Assembly: GCA_003224055.1 (NCBI GenBank)
Contig: QHYE01000071.1
Location: 1-57,513 of the forward strand
Length of the DNA stretch: 57,513 bases
Direction: 5' to 3'
From: Acidobacteriota bacterium
Lineage (GTDB): Bacteria; Acidobacteriota; Terriglobia; Acidiferrales; UBA7541
The notes beneath the pieces are model-generated. The model was not told the origin of the DNA and made no database searches. It saw only the letters and a program-made list of their open reading frames with translations. This document shows positions 43,278-52,926 of the stretch, one piece after another. Within the stretch, counting starts at the first letter, position 1; the number at the start of each line of letters is the position of its first letter. Position numbers and translations under genes: made by a program.

Positions 43278-43506
43278 ATGGGATTCCTTGAGGGAGGTAC
43301 AAAACTGAGGGGTAGAATGCCCCGTCTGAAAGGGGCGTATCTATTACGCTTGTAAGGTCTTAGGCCTCGAAGAGCGTCCCATGAAGCGACGAGAAATCAG
43401 ACCAGTCTTTCCTGAGTCCCCCCACGCGACCCATGCTGCTCCATTGTATGGGCCTGGGTCCTTTCACTTGGCTTCGGCCATCCATGGCTCTTCGATAAGG
43501 TGCCGA

Positions 43507-44460
43507 CTATTTTCGTTCCCGCGTTGAAGAACTCACGTGGGGGCTCATCCGGAAACGAGATAACGCCTCTCCGAGATTCTGAATAAACGCTTCTGAATTA
43601 TAGACATCCGCGTCGATACTTGTACTTCCTGCTGGCGCAGTCGGTTCGACCTCGTCGAGCTGAAATTCATGTGCGACGTCTTCGACGATTTTGGGTGAGA
43701 TCGGCCGCTGCTGTTCGACGTAAGCATTGATTAGCGAGTGTTCGCAGAGCAGATTCACCACACGTGGAATGCCCAGTGAATATAAATGGATCGTTTCAAC
43801 GGTTTTCGGACTGAAAATCAGTTCACCGCTCGCTCCTGCAATCCTAAGCCGTTCGGCGATATAGTCGTGTGTCTGCTCTTTCGTCAGGGGCGCTGTCTTG
43901 CACCGCAGCATGATGCGCTGGCGGAGTTGTCGCAGTTGTGGCAGCTTCAGCTTCTCTTCTAACTCTTGTTGTCCGGACAATACGATCTGCAGCAGCTTCT
44001 CCGTCGATGTCTCCAGGTTGGTCAATAGCCGAATTTCTTCCAGTACCGGGTATGTCAGGTTCTGTGCTTCGTCCACGATGAGCACGGTGGTTTCGCCGGC
44101 ACGGTAACGGTCGAGAAGCCATTGATTGAGTCTCATCAACTGCTTACTCTTTGTCTGTGACTCGCAGGAAATACCGAACTCCGCCAGAATGAAATCGAAC
44201 AATTGATGCGTATTCATCCGGGAATTAAATAGAAAAGCAGTTCTTACCCGCTGTTGATGTAACCGCTCGACAAGGCGGTTTATGAGTGTGGTTTTTCCCG
44301 TGCCGACTTCACCGGTCAGCGTGATGAAGCCTTTGCGATTCTGCACGCCATACATCAACCCGCTCAGCGCTTCCTCGATCTCTTTAGTAAGAAAGAGGTA
44401 GCGCGGATCTGGATTGACATTGAACGGATTGTCTTTTAAGCCGAAGAAGCTTTTGTACAT
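43507..44460 (-). CDS. ExeA-like AAA ATPase of EPS/exosortase-type loci
   Basis: Cytoplasmic P-loop ATPase of 317 residues: YKSFFGLKDNPFNVNPDPRY at the N-terminus, Walker A GEVGTGKTT, Walker B VLIVDEAQNL and the sensor region IVLSGQQEL. This architecture is the ExeA/GspA-like ATPase found in EPS clusters, including those with exosortase. The C-terminal 50 residues are polar and variable. It follows the outer-membrane barrel gene by 117 bp and probably helps assemble or energise the export machinery; no partner Wzc or exosortase is in the window. Confidence 0.88.
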   Translation of the reverse strand: MYKSFFGLKDNPFNVNPDPRYLFLTKEIEEALSGLMYGVQNRKGFITLTGEVGTGKTTLINRLVERLHQQRVRTAFLFNSRMNTHQLFDFILAEFGISCESQTKSKQLMRLNQWLLDRYRAGETTVLIVDEAQNLTYPVLEEIRLLTNLETSTEKLLQIVLSGQQELEEKLKLPQLRQLRQRIMLRCKTAPLTKEQTHDYIAERLRIAGASGELIFSPKTVETIHLYSLGIPRVVNLLCEHSLINAYVEQQRPISPKIVEDVAHEFQLDEVEPTAPAGSTSIDADVYNSEAFIQNLGEALSRFRMSPHVSSSTRERK

Positions 44461-44577
44461 AGTCTCCGCACTTTACCGCCCGGCCTGCCACTGAGCTTCC
44501 ATTCTTGCTGTAATTCTCTCTTCTCCTCGAGCTGGAGAATCTGGATTTGCGGCCTGCCCGGGACAGTAACCTTTGCA

Positions 44578-46014
44578 CTATTTCAGCAAGAGTGGTCTTG
44601 TATGCCACCCAAAAGTCAGGAAAACTTGGTGCGCCAAGTAACTCGTTCCGCAATTTGGCGTGCTGCAAATCGCCACATTCGAATTTTCAATTTGAGCTTG
44701 ATATGCCACCGAAAAGTCCGCCGCGCGCCCCAGCGCCCGGCTCAACTTTGCTCCCGCCAGCCACGCATCATAACTCGGCGACGTCAAGCCACTCACAGAC
44801 AGGATTCGGCGATTTTTCGCGTAGCCTAAATTTACTCTGCCATTCCACGTTCGCGTCAGCGGCCTGCTCCAGGTTGCGTTTGCTTGATCGAGAGTCGACC
44901 CGGTAAAGACTCCGCTGCCTGGGCTCACTCCATGAGTATAGCTCAGCTCGACCCCGCTTCGGGCGAATGCATATGTCAACGCTGCGTTTCCGGCCCCGGA
45001 TATCTTCTGCGTCGAACCGCCGATCGGAATCCGGAATGTACTAACCTCCGGTCCGCCCGCAAGTTTCAGTGCCAGCCTTCCGGTGATCTTCCTTCCATAT
45101 ACAAATTGCCCCACGTGGTCGCCAATCGCTTGTGGATTGCCCGGATAACGGTATGCGCTGAATACGTAGGCCAATCCTACTGTGTCATTCCGAGTGATGG
45201 CATAGTTGTACCCGGCATTTAGAATTTCGCTATGGCTGTTCACATTTCCCGGATCGATGAAGTGCAAGGCCCCGTAGACGCCCGCGAGTGTGATTGATCC
45301 CCGTGGACTCACGGCATACGTCAGTTGAACGGCAGTGGTATTACTGTAGCGGGGACCATTGGCCGTCAAAATGGTTTGGCCAGGGACGAACGTACTCTGA
45401 AGCGCGGGTAATGGCACGGCCAAAGTCCCCATGATTCCCGGAAATGCCAATCCACTTGTGCCCCCGAACCCAAACGCGCTCTCGGGCAAATAAGAGAATT
45501 GGTTAACTAAAAGCAATTGCCACCTTCTTTGATCGACCTCGAAAGCTGTCGCGAGCTGATGATATTGCCCGTTTCCCTGTACCGGGTCCGATGATGAGAA
45601 ACCGCCACCAGAATAATTCGCTGAGAGCACGGAATGGTTCCAAGCGTCCAGCAAGCTGACGTTGCCGCTTACATAACTGGTCGTATTCCAGGCGGAGTTC
45701 GCTGCCGAATTCAAGGAAGTAGACCGAATTACATTGCTATATTCGATCCCAGGCACCCAGTAGCTGTGCCGCATCTCCGTAGTGCCCAATGTAGGGCTCT
45801 GGATTCCGCTCAACGGTCGATTATCTGGCTGCATCGTTTGCGTTCCTTGATCCGTGTCCTGCCGATCGCCGCTTGTATCGAAAAGAAGCGGACTTACGCG
45901 CGCCGCCGGCTTCGGTTTTTCTTCCTGCTCTTGCTGGGCCAAGACCGCTGGTACCCACAGGCAAGCAGCCATCAAGCAGACAATTTCGCTTGCGAATCTT
46001 CTTCTGCCCGTCAT
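44578..46014 (-). CDS. Outer-membrane beta-barrel protein of the EPS locus
   Basis: 478 residues with a signal peptide (CLMAACLWVPAVLAQ, cleavage near 26) and a proline-rich linker. The rest alternates short amphipathic strands such as RGSITLAGVYGALHF, NAALTYAFARSGVELSY and AHQVFLTFGWHTRP, as in 14-18-strand barrels. It ends in LLLK rather than the usual aromatic residue, so the last strand is atypical. Lying 9 bp after the Wza-like gene, it may form or support the outer-membrane exit. No named family was recognised. Confidence 0.75.
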   Translation of the reverse strand: MTGRRRFASEIVCLMAACLWVPAVLAQQEQEEKPKPAARVSPLLFDTSGDRQDTDQGTQTMQPDNRPLSGIQSPTLGTTEMRHSYWVPGIEYSNVIRSTSLNSAANSAWNTTSYVSGNVSLLDAWNHSVLSANYSGGGFSSSDPVQGNGQYHQLATAFEVDQRRWQLLLVNQFSYLPESAFGFGGTSGLAFPGIMGTLAVPLPALQSTFVPGQTILTANGPRYSNTTAVQLTYAVSPRGSITLAGVYGALHFIDPGNVNSHSEILNAGYNYAITRNDTVGLAYVFSAYRYPGNPQAIGDHVGQFVYGRKITGRLALKLAGGPEVSTFRIPIGGSTQKISGAGNAALTYAFARSGVELSYTHGVSPGSGVFTGSTLDQANATWSRPLTRTWNGRVNLGYAKNRRILSVSGLTSPSYDAWLAGAKLSRALGRAADFSVAYQAQIENSNVAICSTPNCGTSYLAHQVFLTFGWHTRPLLLK

Positions 46015-46023
46015 TTCTTCTCC

Positions 46024-46668
46024 TTACGGCACCACGATTACATCGCCGGGTAGCAACTCAATGTTCTGTTCAGGGTTTATCCCGCGGACTGCCTCTTTGT
46101 AATTGAATGGCATCTTGACCTGTTTGCCGTTCTCAGTTCTAAGCACGTAAATGTTCTTCACGCGGGCAAACTGCGTAAATCCGCCGCTGCTCGAGAGCGC
46201 CTGCAGTACGGTCATGCGCGGGAGCAACGCGTAGGCGCCCGCCTTCGAGACTTCTCCTGTCACGTAAACCCGGCGGCTGTTGATCTCCGTCACGCTCACA
46301 GTCACCTGGGGATTGTTAATGTACTTTTTCAACTGCTCGCTGATTACACCGGCCAGTTCCATCGGGGTCAACCCGGCCGCCTGAACGTCATTCAGCAGAG
46401 GTAGCGTGATCTTTCCATCCGGGCGTACAGGCACGGTTCGCGTCAGTTGTTCTTCTTTCCACACGTCGATTTTCAAAAGATCTTGCGGTCCAATCTTGTA
46501 CGCTGGGTCCTCACCGGCTCTCGATGCCGCTGTTAGCCTTGCGTCGCTTTTCGCACCTTTAACCTCTTCTTTCGGGTCTTGGGCGGTGCGGCCCTCACTC
46601 CTTGCCTGTGCGCCGCCTGCCATCAAACAGGCTGCCAGAATCATTACAATCGTGCTTCTCATCGCCAT
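46024..46668 (-). CDS. Wza-like polysaccharide export protein (Poly_export and SLBB domains)
   Basis: Periplasmic/outer-membrane export protein of 214 residues. A signal peptide is visible (AMRSTIVMILAACLMAGG, cleavage near 22); there is no lipobox Cys. YKIGPQDLLKIDVWKEEQLT starts the Poly_export domain; RVYVTGEVSKAGAYALLP and LPGDVIVVP mark the SLBB domain. It is shorter than E. coli Wza, with one SLBB repeat and no C-terminal amphipathic helix, so the separate barrel gene next to it may provide the pore. Confidence 0.92.
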   Translation of the reverse strand: MAMRSTIVMILAACLMAGGAQARSEGRTAQDPKEEVKGAKSDARLTAASRAGEDPAYKIGPQDLLKIDVWKEEQLTRTVPVRPDGKITLPLLNDVQAAGLTPMELAGVISEQLKKYINNPQVTVSVTEINSRRVYVTGEVSKAGAYALLPRMTVLQALSSSGGFTQFARVKNIYVLRTENGKQVKMPFNYKEAVRGINPEQNIELLPGDVIVVP

Positions 46669-46671
46669 CCT

Positions 46672-47640
46672 TCACCCCCGCTTTGCCTTCTCTATTTCCA
46701 GGCCGGTCTGTTTAATCTTGTAGAGCAGAGATTTGTAGCTGATCTGAAGATCCTGCGCGGCCCGTTTCCGGTTCCAGTGGGTTTGCTCAAGAGCTTTCTG
46801 TATCAATTCGCGCTCTGCCCTCCGGGAAGCTGCCCGTGAGGCTACTTTCAGCGACGATACATGCCAGCTTTCATCGGTTACCGGCACGGTTACCTGAGTT
46901 GCGCGCAGATCGGCAAGAGCCAGCGTAGCATTCCCAATGACGACGATTTTTTTCGCAACGTTTTCCAGCTCGCGAATGTTCCCAGGCCAGTCGTAAGAAT
47001 CCAGTAGTTCCCGGGCATCGCTGCCCAATTCTGGAATGTCTTTCTTCAGTTCACTGGAAAGCTTCAGGAAAAAGTAATCCAGCAGTGCCGGAATATCTTC
47101 TTTTCTCTCGCGCAGGGGCGGCAATCGTAGAATCACGCCGTTGATTCGGAAGTACAGTTCCCGCCGAAAATGCCCAGCTTCGATTTCATTTTCCAGGTTG
47201 CGCGATGTCGAGGAAATAAATCGCAACACCATTTTCCCGGGGAATCCTCTTGGTTCCCCGTCCGGCAGCAACGAAAGTAGTGCCCGTTGACACGCGGCGT
47301 CCAGCTCGTGTACGCCATCCAAAAACACAGTTCGCGACTTGGCTTCTCCACCTCCACCGCCCGAGAGAAACTCCTGCCTTACCTCTGCCAGCAACGGCCC
47401 CGCGTCCGGCGATGCACAACTCACTTTCTTAAGGGGCGCTTCACGCAGTCCCGATAGCCGGTGGATCAACCGCGCATAAACCTCTTTACCAGTCCCACTC
47501 TCCCCCACCAGGAGCACGGGAATGTCGGTTTTCGCAATCTCCCCGACCATGGCATTTAGGGACTGCACTGCCGCAGCCTGCCCGCATACGAATCCGGTGC
47601 CAGCCGAATGCTCTAACGCGTCTGTCGCAATTGTCCCCAT
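46672..47640 (-). CDS. NtrC-like regulator with degenerate sigma54 AAA+ domain
   Basis: 322 residues with no receiver domain. Walker A is GESGTGKE at 46-53, and the sensor and arginine-finger region FRRELYFRINGVILRLPPLR and WPGNIRELENV are kept. The sigma54-contacting GAFTGA loop, expected near residue 90, is missing; EVRQEFLSGGGGGEA stands there. Walker B reads VFLDGVHEL, with Gly109 instead of the catalytic Glu (codon GGC checked). The C-terminal Fis-type helix-turn-helix is intact (NRKRAAQDLQISYKSLLYKI). It should bind DNA but not open sigma54 promoters on its own. It precedes the export gene by 3 bp and may act at the UAS blocks as a modulator or with a second activator. Confidence 0.85.
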   Translation of the reverse strand: MGTIATDALEHSAGTGFVCGQAAAVQSLNAMVGEIAKTDIPVLLVGESGTGKEVYARLIHRLSGLREAPLKKVSCASPDAGPLLAEVRQEFLSGGGGGEAKSRTVFLDGVHELDAACQRALLSLLPDGEPRGFPGKMVLRFISSTSRNLENEIEAGHFRRELYFRINGVILRLPPLRERKEDIPALLDYFFLKLSSELKKDIPELGSDARELLDSYDWPGNIRELENVAKKIVVIGNATLALADLRATQVTVPVTDESWHVSSLKVASRAASRRAERELIQKALEQTHWNRKRAAQDLQISYKSLLYKIKQTGLEIEKAKRG

Positions 47641-47983
47641 GGATTTCGATATCTAGGTTGAGCAGGTTCCATACCAAGTGGGCAACCCAACTTTATCCCC
47701 CACCAGTGTCTGTAAAGTATTTGTAATCAGTATTTTGCGAGTGATTCCCAATCTTGAATCCTCTTTTTTGCCTAGGTCGGAAGTCCCGATTTACTTCCAC
47801 CAAGTGGCAATTTGCTATCCCCAAGCAATCGTTCTTTGCCACACGTCTGCTGGGCGGGCTTTTCGTCTCACAAGAAGGACAGAATCATCACAAGCTATAT
47901 CTGCGGATTGAGTGACAAGACGGCCAGTCTGAAAGCTTCTTAAGTCACTCCGTGGTCCAACGAGTAAGGAGTAGGAATTACGC
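47641..47983. other. Intergenic region between metH and the regulator gene
   Basis: No gene is supported. It must hold the promoter for the regulator-export operon on the minus strand. A sigma54-like TGGCA...GATTGC occurs at 47824-47840 but with two bases too many between the elements. I see no other clear signal. Confidence 0.4.
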
Positions 47984-50900
47984 CTAAGCTTCGCTAATTT
48001 CCCCGACGCCGAAATACGTGCAATCCGGATGATGGAACACCAGAGCGCTGACACTAGCCTCAGGATCCATCATCATTCCCTCGGTAAGCTCCACGCCAAT
48101 TTCTTCCGGCCGCAACAGTTTCCAGAGCCCCGCCTGATCTTCCAAATTCGGGCACGCCGGGTACCCGAAGCTGTACCGTTTTCCGCGGTAGCGCGATGTA
48201 AATCTCTGGGCCATGGTCATCTCTGCCGGGTCGGGGAAGCCCCAATCCTCTCGGATGCGCCGGTGCAGCCATTCCGCGCAACCTTCCGCCGCCTCAATCG
48301 CCAGCGCCTGCAACCCATGCGATTTGAAGTAGTAGCCGTCGTTCTTCGCCTTCTCCGCGCGATCGCGGATTCCTTCCCCTGCCGTAACTACAAAAAGCGC
48401 CACGTGGTCGCGCTGGCTGTTTTGTTTCGGCAAGACGTAGTCGCTCAGACACAAATAATCACCCTGCCTCTGCCTCGGAAATCGAAACGTGTGCAACGGC
48501 TGCTCGGCGCCCGGCGCGAAGAGATGCAGGGACTCCCCCGCCGCCTCTGCCTCGAAGAATTGCCACAGCGCGCGAATCTTCATGAATTCCGCGGCTTCCT
48601 TCTTCACTTCTTCCATGCTCTCAAACAGTTCCACGGCCTTTGGGTCTCGCTCTTCGAGTCGTTTCTCAAAGTCGCCGCGGAATCCCATGTGCCGCCCGTA
48701 GAGCATGAACGGATTAATGTAACTCCAGACCTCTCGCAAATCCGGCACCAGCCGCACTTTGCGCTCCAGCGTCGCCACGCGGGGAATCGGCAGGTCCGTT
48801 CGAACGCGCGGCGAGCGGCTCACCTTCGGAATTTCCGTTACGCTCACCGTCGTCGTTACTCCAAATCCGTTTCCCGAAGCCGTGTGCGCCTGCACCACGG
48901 TTTCCCGTGTCACCGGGTCCATCAATTCATTCATCAACCGCAGCCCGGTCATCGCGTCCTTCGCATAGCACACCGCCTTGCCATAGCTCGGCGCAATCTT
49001 CGTCTGTGTGAACTTTGCGGAAAGCGCCGCCCCGCCCACCAGCAACGGGATCTTGATGCCCGCATCCTTCAAGTCGCTGGCGGTGATCACCATCTGCTGC
49101 GCGCTCTTCACCAGCAGCCCGGAAAGTCCGATCGCATCCGGGTGATGCTCCTGGTATGCCTTGATCAAGTCCTCCGGCGGCACCTTGATGCCCAGGTTTA
49201 CAACGTCATACCCGTTGTTCTTCAGAATAATTTCGACGAGATTTTTCCCAATGTCATGCACGTCGCCCTTCACCGTCGCCAGCACCACCTTGCCGCGCTT
49301 CGCCGTATCCGCCTTCTCCATGAACTGTTCCAGGTGGCTCACCGCCGCCTTCATGGCTTCCGCCGATTGCAGTACTTCGGCCACGATCAATTCGTTCGCA
49401 TTGAAAAGCCGTCCGACTTCCGCCATCCCTGCCATCAGTGGTCCATTTACGATATCCAGCGGTGGCGTACCTTCCCCGCGTTTCCGCTCCAGATCAACAA
49501 CCAGCCCGTCTCGCGTGCCCTCGATAATGTAGTTCGCCAGCCGCTCGTCCAGCGGCAGATCCGCCGCGCGTGCTTTATCTTTCTTTTTCGCGGTGCGGAA
49601 ATGCTCGGTGATCGCCGCGATGTGAAATTGATTGACGGCCGCACGCTGCTCTTTTGCTTGTTGGCGCCAGTCCGCCGGAACATTCCGCAGCAGCGCGGCG
49701 TTCGAATATTCCGCTGGGACTTCCTTCGGCGGATGCGAAAAAAGCAGATTCTCCGCCAACTCTCGCTCATCTGACGGAATGGACGCAAAGCGCTCGAGCT
49801 TTTCTGTATTCACGATCGCCAGGTCCAGACCCGCCTTCGTGCAGTAATACAGAAAAACCGAGTTCACCACCTCGCGTGCGCCTGCCGGCAATCCAAACGA
49901 CACGTTGGAAATCCCCAGGATGGTCCGTACCTCCGGCAACGACTGCTTGATCAGCCGGATTCCCTCCATCGTCTCCACCGCGCCGCCGATATAATTCTCG
50001 TCGCCCGTCGCACACGGAAAAACCAAAGGATCGAAAACAATGTCCTCCGGTGCCAGTCCGTACTTCGCCGTCAGCAATTTGTAAGAACGCTGTGCAATCG
50101 CCAGCTTTCGTTCGCGCGTAAATGCCTGCGCCTGCAGCTTGTCCTCGTCAATGCACCCTACCACCACCGCTGCTCCGTACTCATGCGCGATCGGCACAAC
50201 CCGTTCGAATTTCTCTTCGCCATCCTCCAGATTGATGGAATTGAGAATCGCCTTGCCCTGGCAATACGTCAGCGCCAGCTCGATCGCCGTGGGATCGGTC
50301 GTGTCAATCATCACCGGCGCTTTCACTTTGCGGATCAGCTTTTCATAAAACCGCGGAATGTCCTGCTTCTCGTCGCGCTCCGTGCTCTGCAGGCACACGT
50401 CCACGATATGCGCCCCGCCACGCACTTGTCGTCGCGCAATCTCGCTCGCCTCTTCCCACTTTTCCTCGGCCACCAGATTCTTGAATAGCCGCGACCCGAT
50501 CACGTTCGTCCGCTCTCCCACCAACAGCGGCCGCGTGCTCTCTTCTGCTTCGATCGTCTCGATCCCCGAATACACCGCGCGGTGCGCTTCCGCCGGTCGC
50601 ACCCGCGGCTTCTTGCCTTCCACCATCTGCGCGATCGCCCGAATGTGCTTTTCCGTCGTTCCGCAACATCCACCGATGAAATTCAACCACCCATGGTCCA
50701 CAAACTTTTCAAGCTGCGCTGCTAGCGTTGTTGGCGTCTCCAGATACTTGCCTTCTTCATCCGGCAAGCCCGCGTTCGGATAACACGAGACATACTCACC
50801 GGTGAGCTGGCTCAGCGTTCGAATGTGGTCCGTCATGAATTCCGGCCCGGTCGCGCAATTCATCCCAAACGCCAGAGGCTTCGCATGCCGCAGCGAAGCC

Positions 50901-51550
50901 CACATTGCCTCCACGGTCTGCCCCGCGAGCATCGAGCCCATCGGTTCAATCGTCACCGAAATGACGAACGGCACCGCGCTCCCGATTTCCTTCGAAAGCC
51001 TCTGGATCGCGAGGATCGCCGCCTTGATGTTCCGCGTGTCCTGGCACGTCTCCACCAGCAGCAAATCCACGCCGCCCTCAACCAGACCCTTCGCCTGCAC
51101 GTAATAAGCTTCACGCAACTCGTTGAACGTGACGCCCCCCGTCACCGTAATCGCCTTGGTCGTCGGCCCCATCGAACCCGCCGCAAATCGCGGCCTGCTC
51201 GCAGTGCTGAACTCATCCGCCGCCTGCCGCGCCAACTCCGCCGCGCGCTTGTTCAGCAAATGCGCGTCTGCCGCCAGTCCATATTCCGCCAGCACAATCG
51301 GTGCCCCGCCAAAGCTATTGGTCTCGACGATGTCCGATCCCGCTTCAAAATATTTTCGGTGGATATTCAGCACCACGTCCGGCCGCGTTCGAACCAGGTT
51401 TTCATTGCAGCCTTCGAGCGCAGCTCCGCCAAAGTCCGCCGCACTCAGCTCCCGCTGTTGCAGCATCGTCCCCATCGCGCCGTCCAGCACAAGGATTCGC
51501 TGTGAGAGCAGCTCCCGCAAGGCTTTCGCCGATTCGTTTAGGTCACGCAT
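47984..51550 (-). CDS. metH: Cobalamin-dependent methionine synthase
   Basis: Full-length enzyme of 1188 residues, methylating homocysteine with 5-methyl-tetrahydrofolate through B12. In order: homocysteine/zinc domain (LDGAMGTMLQQ, then FGMNCATGPEF and GGCCGTTEKHI with the zinc Cys residues), pterin domain (GERTNVIGSRLFKNLV), B12 cap and B12 domain (VKGDVHDIGKNLVEIIL; the His is the cobalt ligand), and the reactivation domain (RYSFGYPACPNLEDQ). All key residues are present, so reactivation with SAM should work. It is not part of the EPS locus, and no cobalamin or SAM riboswitch was recognised upstream. Confidence 0.97.
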   Translation of the reverse strand: MRDLNESAKALRELLSQRILVLDGAMGTMLQQRELSAADFGGAALEGCNENLVRTRPDVVLNIHRKYFEAGSDIVETNSFGGAPIVLAEYGLAADAHLLNKRAAELARQAADEFSTASRPRFAAGSMGPTTKAITVTGGVTFNELREAYYVQAKGLVEGGVDLLLVETCQDTRNIKAAILAIQRLSKEIGSAVPFVISVTIEPMGSMLAGQTVEAMWASLRHAKPLAFGMNCATGPEFMTDHIRTLSQLTGEYVSCYPNAGLPDEEGKYLETPTTLAAQLEKFVDHGWLNFIGGCCGTTEKHIRAIAQMVEGKKPRVRPAEAHRAVYSGIETIEAEESTRPLLVGERTNVIGSRLFKNLVAEEKWEEASEIARRQVRGGAHIVDVCLQSTERDEKQDIPRFYEKLIRKVKAPVMIDTTDPTAIELALTYCQGKAILNSINLEDGEEKFERVVPIAHEYGAAVVVGCIDEDKLQAQAFTRERKLAIAQRSYKLLTAKYGLAPEDIVFDPLVFPCATGDENYIGGAVETMEGIRLIKQSLPEVRTILGISNVSFGLPAGAREVVNSVFLYYCTKAGLDLAIVNTEKLERFASIPSDERELAENLLFSHPPKEVPAEYSNAALLRNVPADWRQQAKEQRAAVNQFHIAAITEHFRTAKKKDKARAADLPLDERLANYIIEGTRDGLVVDLERKRGEGTPPLDIVNGPLMAGMAEVGRLFNANELIVAEVLQSAEAMKAAVSHLEQFMEKADTAKRGKVVLATVKGDVHDIGKNLVEIILKNNGYDVVNLGIKVPPEDLIKAYQEHHPDAIGLSGLLVKSAQQMVITASDLKDAGIKIPLLVGGAALSAKFTQTKIAPSYGKAVCYAKDAMTGLRLMNELMDPVTRETVVQAHTASGNGFGVTTTVSVTEIPKVSRSPRVRTDLPIPRVATLERKVRLVPDLREVWSYINPFMLYGRHMGFRGDFEKRLEERDPKAVELFESMEEVKKEAAEFMKIRALWQFFEAEAAGESLHLFAPGAEQPLHTFRFPRQRQGDYLCLSDYVLPKQNSQRDHVALFVVTAGEGIRDRAEKAKNDGYYFKSHGLQALAIEAAEGCAEWLHRRIREDWGFPDPAEMTMAQRFTSRYRGKRYSFGYPACPNLEDQAGLWKLLRPEEIGVELTEGMMMDPEASVSALVFHHPDCTYFGVGEISEA

Positions 51551-51652
51551 CCGCTGGAAGGCAATGCTCCTTCTGAGGTTCCCTGGTGAAAAGCGGAAAG
51601 TGGCAGTAATAGCCGACTTTTGCTAACCCCACTATCTTACGGGGTTTTCTCC

Positions 51653-51668
51653 GGGAAGCGAACTTCCC
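51653..51668 (+). other. Hairpin between the divergent metH and wecB genes
   Basis: GGGAAG-CGAA-CTTCCC is a perfect 6-bp stem with a tetraloop. A second inverted repeat, AACCCC-N10-GGGGTT, lies at 51625-51646. Both are in the shared upstream region of the two genes and could be operators or leader structures. Confidence 0.3.
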
Positions 51669-51772
51669 AGCATTGAACTAGTACTTTTCTCGAGCGAACG
51701 GCAATTAGGCCCTGCGGAATGCCCAATACCCCGGTGCTATACTTCGTTTCGAAGCCGATCTTGGAATATCCC

Positions 51773-52895
51773 ATGAGCCAGCGCCTGAAAATCCTGAATA
51801 TCGTCGGCGCCCGCCCCAACCTCCCGAAAATCGCTCCGCTCATGCGTGAGATGCAGCGTCATCCGGAGATTGAGCCCATCCTCGTCCACACCGGTCAGCA
51901 CTACGACGATAAGCTCTCCGACATTTTCTTCCGCCAGATGGGCATACCCGAGCCCCACGTGAACCTCGAAGTCGGCTCGGGCTCCCACGCCTCGCAAACC
52001 GCCGAAATCCTGAAACGGATCGAGCCTGTTCTTTTGGACCGCAAGCCCGACCTCGTCCTCGTCGTCGGCGACGTCAATTCTACTATCGCGGTTTCGCTCG
52101 CCGCCGTGAAGCTGGGCATCCGTGTCGCTCACGTCGAAGCGGGCCTCCGCAGTTTTGACCGTACCATGCCCGAAGAGATCAACCGTGTCCTCACCGACGC
52201 CATTTGCCGACTATCTTTTCGTCACCGAAGAAGACGGCGTGAAGCATCTTCTGCAGGAAGGCCGCTCCCGCGAAAGCGTTTTCCTGGTTGGCAACGTAAT
52301 GATCGATTCGTTGCGCCATTTCCTGCCCGTCGCCCAGCAATCTAGGATTGGAGACGAGCTCGGTCTGAAAAACGGCACCGGCTGGCGCCGCTTCGGCGTT
52401 TTGACCTTGCATCGTTCCTCGAACGTCGACTCCACAGAAAAGTTGAGCCACCTCCTGGGGGCCATCGACGCCGTCGCCGCTGAGATGCCCGTCATTTTTC
52501 CCGTCCATCCTCGCACCCAGCAGCGCCTGACCGAAGACGGCATTCGTCATCACGCGCAACTGCGTCTCATCCCGCCGGTGGGCTATCTCGATTTTCTCTG
52601 TCTTATGAGCAAATCTACTCTCGTTCTCACCGATTCCGGCGGCATCCAGGAAGAAACGACCGCACTCGGCGTCCCCTGCCTCACTCTTCGAGAAAACACT
52701 GAACGTCCCATCACGATCTCCGAAGGCACAAACCTTCTCGTCGGCACTAATCCCGCCAAAATCATTGCCGCCGCCCGCGACACCCTGGCTGGCAAAGGCA
52801 AGACCGGCCGCATCCCGCCTCTCTGGGATGGCCAGGCCGCCAAGCGTATCGTTGAGATTCTCCTGAAGGTGGTGCCCCGGGCAAAAGCATCGTAG
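51773..52895 (+). pseudogene. wecB: UDP-GlcNAc 2-epimerase gene broken by a 1-bp frameshift
   Basis: Codes for a second non-hydrolysing 2-epimerase. The first part starts at 51773 (MSQRLKILNIVGARPN) and runs normally through HTGQHYDDKLSDIFF and EAGLRSFDRTMPEEINR. At 52207-52208 one extra C shifts the frame after VLTDAI; removing it restores TDAICDYLFVTEEDGVKH and the remainder (LTLHRSSNVDST, TDSGGIQEETTALGVP) to the stop at 52895. Except for this base the gene is intact, so it is a recent mutation, a phase-variable state or a sequencing error. Its former role could be UDP-ManNAc supply. Confidence 0.9.
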
Positions 52896-52926
52896 GTGTC
52901 AGTAACAATTCGAGTACAGGCCCATC

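Larger units (their letters stand above)
42829..43506. other. Regulatory region B upstream of the 42828-16209 operon
   Basis: No gene is supported in these 678 bp. It contains the ops-like element, sigma54 promoter and enhancer-like block listed separately, homologous to region A. A hairpin GCCCC-N8-GGGGC at 43318-43335 lies between the ATPase stop and the enhancer-like block and may end the upstream transcript, although no T tract follows it. Confidence 0.65.

Noticed and set aside
47824-47840. Sigma54-like TGGCA...GATTGC before the regulator gene
   Set aside because: There are 12 bases between GG and GC instead of 10, and no enhancer-like block lies upstream. The sigma54 spacing is strict.
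48029-49774. Long open frame (581 codons) on the plus strand inside metH
   Set aside because: It is antisense to a complete, highly conserved metH, rich in Arg and His, with no recognisable domain. It is a by-product of G+C-rich codon use.
51551-51772. Cobalamin or SAM riboswitch before metH
   Set aside because: I looked for the B12 box and the SAM-I core in the leader and saw neither; only simple hairpins are present.
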